Assembly (NCBI GenBank): GCA_947053925.1
Contig: CAMRUG010000009.1
Coordinates: forward strand, 1-56,446
Source: an uncultured Clostridia bacterium
GTDB taxonomy: Bacteria; Bacillota; Clostridia; Christensenellales; CAG-314
Length of the DNA stretch: 56,446 nucleotides
Reading direction: 5' to 3'
Below are positions 1 through 7,964 of this stretch, piece after piece. Below the pieces are notes generated by a model. That model searched no databases. It worked only from the letters and a program-made list of their open reading frames with translations, and was not told where the DNA came from. Both the position numbers and the translations under genes were made by a program. The number at the start of each line of letters is the position of its first letter. Positions within the stretch are counted from its first letter, which is position 1.

Positions 1-55
1 AAAATTCAAATGTTCGAATAAGGAAAAGACAATCGCGACAAAAAGGGTGGCGGGG
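1..55 (+). repeat. 55-bp direct repeat, copy 1
   Basis: Positions 1-55 are identical base for base to 237-291. The copy may extend left beyond the window. It covers the recombinase-like N-terminal coding remnant. Confidence 0.9.
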
Positions 56-73
56 CACTGCCCGGGAGAGTAA
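2..73 (+). pseudogene. Remnant of large serine recombinase N-terminus, copy 1
   Basis: The open frame runs in from outside the window and stops at TAA 71-73. It ends KEKTIATKRVAGHCPGE. Large serine recombinases commonly start with a short basic leader followed by KRVAxYCRVST, where the last Ser is catalytic. Here the frame reaches RVAGHC and then breaks; skipping one base would restore C-R-E-S, which suggests a small frameshift next to the catalytic Ser. No resolvase body follows, so this is a scar rather than a gene. The family assignment rests on about 20 residues. Confidence 0.45.
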
Positions 74-92
74 GGTTTTGCCGCATCCAGTT

Positions 93-126
93 AAAACCAT
101 CAACGTTAGTTGGTGGTTTTTTTTTA
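93..126 (+). terminator. Rho-independent terminator
   Basis: AAAACCATCAAC pairs with GTTGGTGGTTTT (one G-U pair) around a short loop, followed by a run of T. It lies just after recombinase remnant 1, so it may be the terminator of whatever preceded it. Confidence 0.8.
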
Positions 127-204
127 ATGTTAGAATTGTGATATGTGAAAACGCCAAGTACCCAATGCGCGCATAGAAGTTGGTAAGTTTTTCAAGGGCT
201 AAAT

Positions 205-302
205 ATGGCGAACAAAGTGAGACATATTTACAGTGTAAAATTCAAATGTTCGAATAAGGAAAAGACAATCGCGACAAAAAGGGTGGCGGGGTATTCTTGT
301 TA
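205..302 (+). pseudogene. Remnant of large serine recombinase N-terminus, copy 2
   Basis: A 32-codon frame begins MANKVRHIYSVKFKC and ends RVAGYSC before TAA. It resembles the leader of large serine recombinases (basic start, then KRVAGYCRVS) but stops just before the catalytic Ser would appear. It has no clear Shine-Dalgarno site. Its 3' part is the same 55 bp found at 1-55, so the two scars are duplicates about 236 bp apart. Most likely it is debris of a recombinase-carrying mobile element; a real micropeptide is unlikely. Confidence 0.45.
237..291 (+). repeat. 55-bp direct repeat, copy 2
   Basis: Second exact copy of the 55-bp repeat at 1-55, in the same orientation with an offset of 236 bp. 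The sequences diverge right after GGCGGGG in both copies. Confidence 0.9.
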
Positions 303-413
303 AGGATAGTTATATTCTATAGCATTACAATAATGAAAGCGTGAATTATTTCCTAAAAATACTTTAATTCGCGAATTATTTTCAGTTTATTTTCATATTT
401 TGTACTAATATGC
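303..413. other. AT-rich spacer before G-tract promoter 1
   Basis: No gene is seen. There is a short repeated motif, AATTCGCGAATTATTT, near 367-382 with a related form upstream (GTGAATTATTTCC), but no larger structure that I can support. Confidence 0.5.
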
Positions 414-444
414 TTGACTGCAATGGGGGGGGGTATGTTATACT
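414..444 (+). promoter_or_regulatory. Promoter with G9 tract in the spacer (P1)
   Basis: -35 TTGACT at 414-419 and -10 TATACT at 439-444, preceded by the extended-10 TG at 436-437. The spacer is 19 bp and contains nine consecutive G at 425-433. It drives the small membrane protein at 482. The 19-bp spacing is two longer than the sigma-A optimum, so loss of G residues would bring it to 17. The same design occurs at 2456 and 28512. Confidence 0.75.
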
Positions 445-481
445 GTTTCTATCCAATATTTATTACAAAAGGAGATGCAAT

Positions 482-730
482 ATGAAAACAGCGGCTAAGG
501 TATTCATTATTATCGGTATGATTGTTGGATTCTGGATGATTTTGCCTCTTATTTTCGGCGGAATTACTCTTTCTAAGATGAAGACAGCTACTAAGAAAGA
601 TGATATTACTACTTGGGCAGTTTTGACTTTACTGTTTTGTAATTTGCTCGGCGGAATCTTCCTTCTTTGCACGAAAGACGAAGATTATGCTCCTGCAACA
701 ACAGTAGAGACAGCAGAAACACAAGAATAA
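482..730 (+). CDS. Small two-span membrane protein (hypothetical)
   Basis: An 82-residue protein that I do not recognise. Residues about 5-30 form a hydrophobic span (VFIIIGMIVGFWMILPL) and about 45-62 a second one (WAVLTLLFCNLLGGIFLLC). A basic loop (KMKTATKK) lies between, and the tail is acidic and rich in Thr and Glu. The ATG at 482 was chosen because GGAG lies about eight bases upstream; an earlier in-frame ATG at 410 overlaps the promoter. The gene is monocistronic, between G-tract promoter P1 and a strong terminator. The topology suggests a hairpin in the cytoplasmic membrane with a short charged tail. Function is unknown. Its interest lies in the promoter, which may switch its expression on and off. 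Confidence 0.75.
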   Translation: MKTAAKVFIIIGMIVGFWMILPLIFGGITLSKMKTATKKDDITTWAVLTLLFCNLLGGIFLLCTKDEDYAPATTVETAETQE

Positions 731-734
731 TTCT

Positions 735-771
735 AAAAAAAGGCTCCGCTTATGTCGGAGTCTTTTTTTTT
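735..771 (+). terminator. Rho-independent terminator
   Basis: AGGCTCCG and CGGAGTCT form a stem flanked by an A-run and followed by nine T. It ends the small membrane-protein gene. From here to 1126 I see no gene; the stretch is AT-rich with no convincing promoter at standard spacing. Confidence 0.9.
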
Positions 772-1126
772 GTGTTTTGAGACCAAAACAATCGGATAAT
801 TCAACCCCGTGAAATTTTTTTAAAATATTATTTTAAAAAGTGCAGTTTAAAGCATAAATTATAAGTCAATGTTAATTTTCATTGCTCTTTTTTTGCGCAA
901 TGGCGGCGTATAACTGCAAAGATAAAAATACAATCCGCTAAAAACTTGACATTATCAGCGTATGAACTGTTGTTGCATTTGTATAATTTGTGTGATACAA
1001 TAGTCAAAAATAGATAATCTAAAGTATATACAAAGGAACAATTAAAAGTCGATGTCTACTCGATAATAATTTTTTTGATAACGCGGACTTTTGACTTGTT
1101 TAAATACTGAATACGAGACTCAAAAA

Positions 1127-1675
1127 ATGATAAGACTAAAAGCAATAACTTCCGATGACAAACTGTACAAATGGGCAATGGCATTGCTTGCAGAAAGTTT
1201 CCCTGAGTGCGAACGCCGTGGTAGTAAATTACAATTAAAAGTAATGGAGCATCCGCATTATAAGCTTGAGGCTATAACTGACGACAATGTTCCTGTGGGA
1301 GTTGTGGGTTATTTTGATACTCCTGACTTTATTTATTTTGAAAACTTTTGTATATTGCCGGACAAACGCAACGGCGGATACGGTAGCGCAACATTGCGGC
1401 TCCTTACGGAAAATTTACAAAAGCCGTTTATTTTGGAAGCGGAAATACCGCAAGACGACATAACCCGCAGACGTATAGAATTCTATAAACGAAACGGAAT
1501 GGCTGTCAATACATTTAGTCATATTCAACCCCATTACCGTAAAAATGACGAAGATTTGCCACTTTTAATTTTAACGTACGGCAAACCCATTACGCAGGCG
1601 CAATATGACGGATTTAGAAAGTATTTGGATTGTAATGTGGATGTAGGCGGGTCTTGGTGCGCGCAAAATGTTTGA
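1127..1675 (+). CDS. GNAT family N-acetyltransferase
   Basis: A 182-residue protein with the GNAT core. Residues 68-78 form a beta strand ending in ILPDK, followed by the acetyl-CoA pyrophosphate loop RNGGYGS at 81-87 and a helix. A later segment, RRRIEFYKRNGM, matches the usual 'FYxRxGF' strand-helix near the substrate site. The family transfers acetyl groups from acetyl-CoA to an amine; the substrate cannot be told from the sequence. The ATG at 1127 gives the typical start MIRLK. A TTG at 1091 would add 12 residues, but neither start has a good Shine-Dalgarno site. It stands alone and is closed by a hairpin at 1743. Confidence 0.85.
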   Translation: MIRLKAITSDDKLYKWAMALLAESFPECERRGSKLQLKVMEHPHYKLEAITDDNVPVGVVGYFDTPDFIYFENFCILPDKRNGGYGSATLRLLTENLQKPFILEAEIPQDDITRRRIEFYKRNGMAVNTFSHIQPHYRKNDEDLPLLILTYGKPITQAQYDGFRKYLDCNVDVGGSWCAQNV

Positions 1676-1742
1676 AATTTCTATACCATATATTAGTAGT
1701 AAAAAACAATACGACAGTTAACAAATAATAAAATTTTATTTT

Positions 1743-1773
1743 ACGGCGAAAGTTTATGCTTTCGCCGTTTTCT
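1743..1773 (+). terminator. Rho-independent terminator
   Basis: A perfect 10-bp stem, ACGGCGAAAG / CTTTCGCCGT, with a 6-base loop followed by TTTCTAT. It ends the GNAT gene. Confidence 0.85.
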
Positions 1774-2455
1774 ATTGCAAAATAAAACTTGCCGGTAGCG
1801 ACAGCGGTGTTCAAAAGATTTATCTGTGTTGAAGTCTTTTGTTTGAGCAGAGTGGGAACCGCGCAAGAAGCATTGGATAAATTTAATCGATAGCCGTAAG
1901 CAAATTCCATACAAAATAACGGCAAGGCAAGTCGCGCAATTGAAAAAATAAGTGTTTATACTTTGCTAATAGAAATTGCTCGTTTATACCTTTCCTTTCC
2001 GCAAAGTTTGTTCTTTTTCTGTTTCAATGTTTAAAATTCGACAGGTTTAAAGATTTATATTTTATAAAAAGTTAAAGTAGTTTGCCGTTTACAATGTAGA
2101 AGAAAAACACATCAATGTTTTTGCTGTGTTCTTTAAAATTATGTGTGCGATGATATGTTCGCTTTGTGCAATGAAGTGCAGTGATTTCTTTGAGATAACA
2201 ATTTCCGTAGGCGTAATATTCCGTGTCGAAAGTGTGAATGCATTTGTTGACGCATTCTGCAGTCAAAGCCGTATAGCAGCAGTATGACAGTATAGCACGG
2301 TGTCGGGGAAAGTGTGAAAGATGAACTCTTTCGATGAGGAATACTAATTTTACATTGTTGACCGCAATATACTGATATTAAGCGACAACCCTAATATCCA
2401 AATCTAAAAATATCAAAAAAACACGAAAAAACACAAAAAAAATTAAAAATGGGTA
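1774..2455. other. 680-bp gene-poor region upstream of the ABC transporter
   Basis: No gene that I can support. Open frames on the minus strand (for example 2072-2266) are rich in Cys, His, Tyr and Phe, lack a Shine-Dalgarno site and look like antisense noise or decayed sequence. The plus strand across 2080-2285 is also open but has no start. A T-box-like core (GTGGGAACCGCG near 1852) has no other T-box parts. The region may be degraded accessory DNA. Confidence 0.5.
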
Positions 2456-2486
2456 TTGACACGGGGGGGGGTATTAGTGGTACAAT
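2456..2486 (+). promoter_or_regulatory. Promoter with G9 tract in the spacer (P2)
   Basis: -35 TTGACA at 2456-2461 and -10 TACAAT at 2481-2486, with extended-10 TG at 2478-2479. The spacer is 19 bp and holds nine G at 2463-2471, starting only one base after the -35. It drives the ABC importer lipoprotein gene with a leader of about 110 nt. Confidence 0.75.
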
Positions 2487-2603
2487 AGTGTTATCAAAGT
2501 GTTTAAAAGTTTTTATAATAAATCAATTAGCCGATATATTTGTTTTTCTTTGAATTTTTAACACAAGTAAGTGTTATAAATAAAAAAATCAGGAGGAGAA
2601 AAT

Positions 2604-3929
2604 ATGAAAAAAGTTCTTGCAACGCTTTTAGTAGTGGTACTTGTTGTAACAGCTATCGCTATGATTGCTTGCGATCAAAAAAAGAGCGAAGTTCAAAAAA
2701 TTATTGAACAAGCGCAATCAATGACGATGGAGGAACTTGGCAGAAAAGCCATAGAAGAATCCAACGGTAAAACGTTTAGCGGTATCGGTAACTCAAGCCG
2801 CGGTAAGACGGCGGGACCTGCTTTTGTTAAATATCTTCAAACATTAGACTCAACATATAACGTTACATTTGACTGGCAGCAACCTAAAAATAACACAATT
2901 TTTGAAGCACTGGAAACAGACAGTAAAAAACCCGCGGGTGAATTTGCTGTAACTTTGATTCAAGACGGCAATCAAATTGAATCCAAAATGGTGCAAACCG
3001 GTATTTTGGATAGATTTATCCCCAAAGCTTGGGCGGACGCGAATAAAACAACTGCAAGCGAATATAAAGGATACCTTGCTCTTCAAACATTGAACAAAGT
3101 ATTTATGTTCAATAATACGGGAAGTAAGACCTTTACAAACGTTTGGGACTTCGTAGCAGAAGGCGAACACGGTCTGTTTATGGACGTTGACAGTGAAGTA
3201 GTAGGCAAAAACTTCCTTTATATGCTTACTCAAAAAGATTATGCGGACGACCTTAAAGCGGCTTATGACGCTATGCCCGCAGGCGCTGCAAAGACGAGAA
3301 TTCAAACAACAGCCGACGCTCTTACGAACGACGCTAAAACATTGAAACTTCAAGGCGAGAACGGCAAGTATGCTCTTGCTTGGATTAAACTTTGGGTAGA
3401 AAGTTACAATAAAGAAACCGACGACGGTCCTATCTGTAACCAATTAGTATCTTCAAGCGCAACAGACAAATTCGGTCTTTTGGTTTATTCTAAACTCCGT
3501 TCTGTTGAGGAAAGCGGAAGCGTTTCCAAAAACAATATTACAGTTGCCGCTTATCAAGACGGTTATACAGGTTTCGGCGGCTACGGATATTGCCATTATA
3601 TGTTTGTAACAGATAACAGCCCGTTGCCTTGGACGGCTTGCGCGTTTATTGCATATATTACTTGCACGCAAGACGGTTTTGAAGCTTGGGGTAAGGATAT
3701 AGGCGGTTATTCGTCAAATCCCGAAGTTGCTAAAGCAAACGACGAAAAACACCATCATTCTACAGGCGGAATGGATACTGACGGAACAACGGTTTTATTT
3801 GCCGCTCTTAACGACAAAGGATATGATTGGTGGGAACAAAAACTTATAATTGAAGATCCCGAATACTGCGCAAGCGTTGCTTTCACGGTTGGACCTTGGA
3901 TTGATAAATTAACAAAATACAACAAATAG
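2604..3929 (+). CDS. ABC transporter substrate-binding lipoprotein (iron(III)/polyamine-type)
   Basis: A 441-residue secreted lipoprotein. The signal peptide MKKVLATLLVVVLVVTAIAM ends in the lipobox IAC, with lipidated Cys23. The mature part reads as a family 1 extracellular solute-binding protein of the iron(III)/AfuA-FbpA kind: an early GIGNSSRGKTAG segment, a central WDFVAEGEHGLFMD strand, and Trp/Tyr-rich ligand-cleft segments near the end (DWWEQK). The start is fixed by AGGAGGAG at 2591-2598. It is the first gene of an importer operon with the permease (4005) and ATPase (5972). A strong hairpin follows the stop and probably sets a higher mRNA level for this subunit. The ligand is inferred from the permease and ATPase class, not from specific residues. 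Confidence 0.85.
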   Translation: MKKVLATLLVVVLVVTAIAMIACDQKKSEVQKIIEQAQSMTMEELGRKAIEESNGKTFSGIGNSSRGKTAGPAFVKYLQTLDSTYNVTFDWQQPKNNTIFEALETDSKKPAGEFAVTLIQDGNQIESKMVQTGILDRFIPKAWADANKTTASEYKGYLALQTLNKVFMFNNTGSKTFTNVWDFVAEGEHGLFMDVDSEVVGKNFLYMLTQKDYADDLKAAYDAMPAGAAKTRIQTTADALTNDAKTLKLQGENGKYALAWIKLWVESYNKETDDGPICNQLVSSSATDKFGLLVYSKLRSVEESGSVSKNNITVAAYQDGYTGFGGYGYCHYMFVTDNSPLPWTACAFIAYITCTQDGFEAWGKDIGGYSSNPEVAKANDEKHHHSTGGMDTDGTTVLFAALNDKGYDWWEQKLIIEDPEYCASVAFTVGPWIDKLTKYNK

Positions 3930-3965
3930 TTTATTAACTGTTTAATAAATTTTAAGTTTAATCTG

Positions 3966-3993
3966 CACGGAGTCGGACACGTCCGACTCCGTG
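3966..3993 (+). promoter_or_regulatory. Intercistronic 13-bp GC-rich hairpin
   Basis: A perfect palindrome, CACGGAGTCGGAC with its complement, sits between the lipoprotein and permease genes. It ends one base before the permease Shine-Dalgarno TGGAGG (3995-4000) and has no T-run. Such hairpins commonly protect the upstream mRNA from 3' exonucleases, giving excess binding protein over permease. It could also reduce ribosome access to the permease start. Confidence 0.8.
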
Positions 3994-4004
3994 TTGGAGG
4001 TTAT

Positions 4005-5834
4005 ATGACATATCAAAATTTAGCAAAGGCAAGCGCATCGAAAATACGGTTAAACAAGATAAAAACTTTCTTTATGCAACCGCATAACGTTATACTGATT
4101 GTTATGGGCGTGCTTTGCACTATGACAACGGTATTCCCGATGATTGCTATTTTGGAAGATACAATCAAAATCCATCCGGGCACAATTGAAACATGGTGGG
4201 CGGAAAAAGGAAGCGGTTATACGTTTGCAAGTTATAAGCATTTGTTTTTCGGCGACTTGGCTGTAACGAATCTTTGGCGTCCGTTGCTAAACACGTTGGT
4301 AGTGGCGGCGTGTTCTTGTTTGGCGGCGATATTATTCGGCGGTGTTTTTGCCTTTTTAGTAACTAGAACTAATTTGAAATTTAAAAAATATTTAAGCGCT
4401 ATATTTATTTTTCCTTACATAATGCCGCAATGGACCTTGGCAATGGTTTGGAAAAATTTATTTAACAGCAATGCTGTTACCGGCGGAAGCGACGGTTTAC
4501 TTGCTTCGCTGTTTGGTATAAAGATGCCGTTATGGTGGTGTCAGGGAATTTTTCCGTGTATTATAGTTTTGGGGCTTCACTACTCAGCATTTGCATACAT
4601 ACTCATAGGCGGTATTTTCCGTAATATGGACTCGAATCTGGAAGAAGCGGCGACAATACTTGATACGCCGAAATATAAGACTATGTTCCGTATTACTCTA
4701 CCTATGGTTAAACCTGCAATACTGTCCACAGTATTGTTGGTTTTCGGGAGTTCTATGGGCAGTTATCCTGTTCCGCATTATCTGAACTTGACAACCTTAT
4801 CTACAAAATACATAGGCTTAAAAAGCGCGTATACGGCGCAGTCAAGTATTCTTGCCGTTATAATGATGGTTTTAGGCGTAGTTATTCTTATTCTTAATCA
4901 GCGCAGTTTAAAGAGCCGTAAAAATTATACTACTGTAACGGGGAAGTCGGGACAGATATCAAAGATAAATTTAGGCAAAGTCGGCAAATATGTGATAGGA
5001 GTTTTACTGATAATTTTTACATTCTTTACAAGTATTTATCCTATTATTTCTTTTGCTTTTGAAACGTTTTTGCCTAATCCCGGAGACTACAGTTTCCTTA
5101 AAACGTGGAACTTTAAAGATTTGACGACAAAATGGTGGATTTATAACGATCCGACGGGTGAAGCGGGACTGTACGGACAGATGGGAATTTTGTTCAATAA
5201 AACTATATGGCAAGCATACGGCGGAACAATGCTGGTATCTTTGATATGCGCTCTTTGCTCGGGTACGCTCGGTACGCTTATCGGATATGCCGTTTCTAAA
5301 AAGCGCCGAGACAGATACGCTAATTACGTAAATAACGTAGCGTTTATTCCATATTTAATGCCGTCTATTGCAGTCGGTATTGCATTTTTCAAATTGCTGT
5401 GTAATCAATATTTCAGTTTGTACAACACTTATACATTGCTGATAATAGCAGGAACGGTCAAGTATATTCCGTTTGCAAGCCGAAGTTCACTCAATTCAAT
5501 GCTGCAAATCAGCGGAGAAATTGAAGAATCTGCAATCATACAGGATATTCCTTGGTTTAAACGTATGTTCTGCATAATAATACCCATTCAGAAAAGTTCA
5601 ATTCTGAGCGGATTTTTATTGCCGTTTATAACTTGTATCAGAGAACTTTCGTTGTTTATGATGCTTAGCGGTATAGGTACGATATTTGCGACAACAATGG
5701 ACTATTTTGACGAAATGGGACTTGCGGCGTTTTCAAGCGGAATGAACTTGATTTTGATTATTACTGTTTTAGTTTGTAACGCTGTAATTAACAAACTGAC
5801 CGGTGCTAGTTTGGACGAAGGAATAGGCGGCTAG
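4005..5834 (+). CDS. ABC transporter permease, two fused membrane domains (FbpB-like)
   Basis: A 609-residue integral membrane protein with about 12 predicted spans in two homologous halves. Each half has a cytoplasmic EAA loop for docking the ATPase: LEEAATILDTPKYKTMF-(ITLP) in the first and IEESAIIQDIPWFKRMF-(IIIP) in the second. The conserved Gly of the loop is replaced in both. Tandem permease domains in one chain are typical of iron(III) importers such as FbpB. The start follows TGGAGG at 3995-4000. It lies between the lipoprotein and ATPase genes and forms the channel of that importer. Confidence 0.9.
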   Translation: MTYQNLAKASASKIRLNKIKTFFMQPHNVILIVMGVLCTMTTVFPMIAILEDTIKIHPGTIETWWAEKGSGYTFASYKHLFFGDLAVTNLWRPLLNTLVVAACSCLAAILFGGVFAFLVTRTNLKFKKYLSAIFIFPYIMPQWTLAMVWKNLFNSNAVTGGSDGLLASLFGIKMPLWWCQGIFPCIIVLGLHYSAFAYILIGGIFRNMDSNLEEAATILDTPKYKTMFRITLPMVKPAILSTVLLVFGSSMGSYPVPHYLNLTTLSTKYIGLKSAYTAQSSILAVIMMVLGVVILILNQRSLKSRKNYTTVTGKSGQISKINLGKVGKYVIGVLLIIFTFFTSIYPIISFAFETFLPNPGDYSFLKTWNFKDLTTKWWIYNDPTGEAGLYGQMGILFNKTIWQAYGGTMLVSLICALCSGTLGTLIGYAVSKKRRDRYANYVNNVAFIPYLMPSIAVGIAFFKLLCNQYFSLYNTYTLLIIAGTVKYIPFASRSSLNSMLQISGEIEESAIIQDIPWFKRMFCIIIPIQKSSILSGFLLPFITCIRELSLFMMLSGIGTIFATTMDYFDEMGLAAFSSGMNLILIITVLVCNAVINKLTGASLDEGIGG

Positions 5835-5971
5835 ACGCAAACAAAGTATTGCGTGCTTTGCGCCTGCTGTTCAATAATCTGTTTAAAAACGCTTAGCCGT
5901 ATTAACGGTAAAAAACGTTATTGCGGAAATCGTAAAACAATTTTAAATTTGTGATAAGGAGAGCATTTTAT

Positions 5972-7606
5972 ATGCCTGAAATAATTTTAACTGACGTAAC
6001 AAAGAGATGGGGCAATTTTTACGCTGTTGAGCATCTCGATTTAAAAATAGAAAACAATGCGTTTGTAACGCTTTTAGGACCGTCCGGCTGCGGAAAAACG
6101 ACAACGCTCCGTATGATTGCAGGGTTGGAAACGCCGACAAGCGGACGAATAGTCATAGGCGACAGAGTTGTATTTGACAGTGAAATGGGAATAAATATTC
6201 CGCCCAATAAACGTAAAGTCGGATTCTTGTTTCAAAACTACGCATTGTGGCCTAATATGACGGTGTATCAAAATATTTCTTTCGGTCTTACTAATATCAA
6301 AGACATTATGCCGAAAGTTTCGTTTGAAGCGCGTGTTGCAGCCAGAATAATAGAGATTGTAAAAGATTGGAAAAAGATCGTTGACATAGCAAAGGATTGT
6401 CTTGACAAAAAAGGACAGATTAACAAGGACAAATATCATCTTAAGTTAATCGATACTTATACCGTATCCCTTATGACTGCAAAAAAACTTGCTTCGTACT
6501 GTTTTGATACTGCGGATAATCCGCAAGAAAAGGCAGACCAGGCCGTGGCGGAAATGGAAAAGATTATTGCGGCGGAAAATGCCGCGGCAGAAAAAAGCGG
6601 TTGCAGTTTGAACGAAAACTACGAATATGTAAAGAACGGCGAAGTAGTGCAGGAAAAACGCAAATTATCTAAGGAAGAAGTCGATTTGTCCGTTCGCCGA
6701 GTATCGCGTATTGTTAAAATAGGTATGTTTATGGATAGATATCCGGCAGAGCTTTCGGGCGGACAGCAACAGCGTGTTGCAATAGCGCGCACGCTTGCGC
6801 CTGAACCGTCGGTATTGTTTATGGACGAACCGTTATCTAACCTTGACGCAAAACTCCGTTTGGAAATGCGTAGCGAACTTCAACGTTTGCATTTGGATAC
6901 GGGCAGTACCTTTGTTTACGTTACTCACGACCAAATGGAAGCGATGACGCTTGCTACGTCGATTTGTCTTATCGATAACGGAGTTTTACAGCAGTACGAC
7001 GCGCCGTTGACTGTATACAACCGTCCCAATAACACGTTTGTTGCCGATTTCGTAGGTAACCCGTCAATCAACTTTGTAGAAGCGTCTTGTAAGGCAAAAG
7101 AAGGGGCATTAGAGTGTAAAATATTTGACAATTATAAAGTAATTTTTACACCTAACGAAAAACTTGACCTTTCAGAATGGCAGGCAAAAGACCGCGAACT
7201 TGACGAAGAAAAAGAACGTAGAAGAAAGGAACAACTTGCCGATAAGCATAATGTGGAAAAAGGCAACAAAGACGTACGCTTCAAGTGTCATATTGCAAAA
7301 GTCGACGAAAGCGAAATCGAAGAAGAGCGTGAAATTACCGATAACGATTTGATTATCGGCATTCGTCCCGAAGCGGTAAAAATTTCTACCAAGGGTACGC
7401 TTGAAGGTGAAATTTACAGCGCAATGCCCACAGGAATGGAAACTACCGTTCGCGTGCGCATCGGAGATTATCTGATTACGGGAGTAATATTCGGCGGTAT
7501 AACATATAAACTCGGTCAAAAAGTAAAACTGAACATCGACGGCGACGGCATTATGTTGTTCAGCCAACGCTCGGGACGCTTTATTACAACAGGCACATTG
7601 AAGTAA
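5972..7606 (+). CDS. ABC transporter ATP-binding protein with large helical-domain insertion
   Basis: A 544-residue ATPase of the MalK/FbpC class. It has Walker A GPSGCGKTT (36-44), Q-loop Gln88, signature LSGGQ (261-265), Walker B with Asp285-Glu286, and an H-loop in THDQMEA. A C-terminal TOBE-like region follows, holding a charged Lys/Glu/Arg segment near 405-440. In MalK the Q-loop and signature are about 50 residues apart; here they are 173 apart, so about 120 extra, mostly helical residues sit in the subdomain that touches the permease. The ATG at 5972 is preferred because AAGGAG lies 11 bases upstream; a GTG at 5951 would overlap that site. It is the last gene of the importer operon. 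Confidence 0.9.
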   Translation: MPEIILTDVTKRWGNFYAVEHLDLKIENNAFVTLLGPSGCGKTTTLRMIAGLETPTSGRIVIGDRVVFDSEMGINIPPNKRKVGFLFQNYALWPNMTVYQNISFGLTNIKDIMPKVSFEARVAARIIEIVKDWKKIVDIAKDCLDKKGQINKDKYHLKLIDTYTVSLMTAKKLASYCFDTADNPQEKADQAVAEMEKIIAAENAAAEKSGCSLNENYEYVKNGEVVQEKRKLSKEEVDLSVRRVSRIVKIGMFMDRYPAELSGGQQQRVAIARTLAPEPSVLFMDEPLSNLDAKLRLEMRSELQRLHLDTGSTFVYVTHDQMEAMTLATSICLIDNGVLQQYDAPLTVYNRPNNTFVADFVGNPSINFVEASCKAKEGALECKIFDNYKVIFTPNEKLDLSEWQAKDRELDEEKERRRKEQLADKHNVEKGNKDVRFKCHIAKVDESEIEEEREITDNDLIIGIRPEAVKISTKGTLEGEIYSAMPTGMETTVRVRIGDYLITGVIFGGITYKLGQKVKLNIDGDGIMLFSQRSGRFITTGTLK

Positions 7607-7623
7607 GATAGTAGTTAAATCTA

Positions 7624-7657
7624 AAAAAGGTTTGCAATATTTATTGCAAACCTTTTT
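7624..7657 (+). terminator. Rho-independent terminator
   Basis: AAAAAGGTTTGCAA and TTGCAAACCTTTTT form a long stem with a T-rich 3' side. It ends the ABC operon and separates it from rpoB. Confidence 0.9.
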
Positions 7658-7718
7658 ACTGTTTAAAAATGAAAAAATATTTTTATATTTATTTTTTGAT
7701 TGTGAAACCCGTGAAACT

Positions 7719-7747
7719 TTGACTATTGACTGACAAAGTGGTAGTAT
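7719..7747 (+). promoter_or_regulatory. Candidate rpoBC promoter
   Basis: TTGACT at 7719-7724 and TAGTAT at 7742-7747 with a 17-bp spacer. A second TTGACT at 7726 offers an alternative. The leader to rpoB would be about 210 nt, with no recognised riboswitch or L10 leader in it. The choice between the overlapping -35 elements is uncertain. Confidence 0.4.
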
Positions 7748-7964
7748 ATATGAGTATATTTTTGCCCATAGGGGAAATTTTGCGCTTTTTTGGCTTAAAA
7801 CGCTTAAAATTTGATTGTTTTAGACGTTTTAATCTGTTAAAACCGTAATAAATTTTACCTTGCGGGAAGTTTACAACGGGTTATTGACAAAATAACACAT
7901 TGTAAGCGACTTTGCAACAATTTTAGCCAAATTTATTGAAAATTTTTTTTGAGGAGTTTTGTCA

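Noticed and set aside
1849..1865. T-box-like core GTGGGAACCGCG
   Set aside because: No Stem I, no terminator and no aminoacyl-tRNA or amino-acid gene downstream.
2072..2266. Minus-strand 64-codon frame rich in Cys, His, Tyr and Phe
   Set aside because: No Shine-Dalgarno, TTG-type start, odd composition, and the opposite strand is also open. It is more likely noise or decayed sequence.
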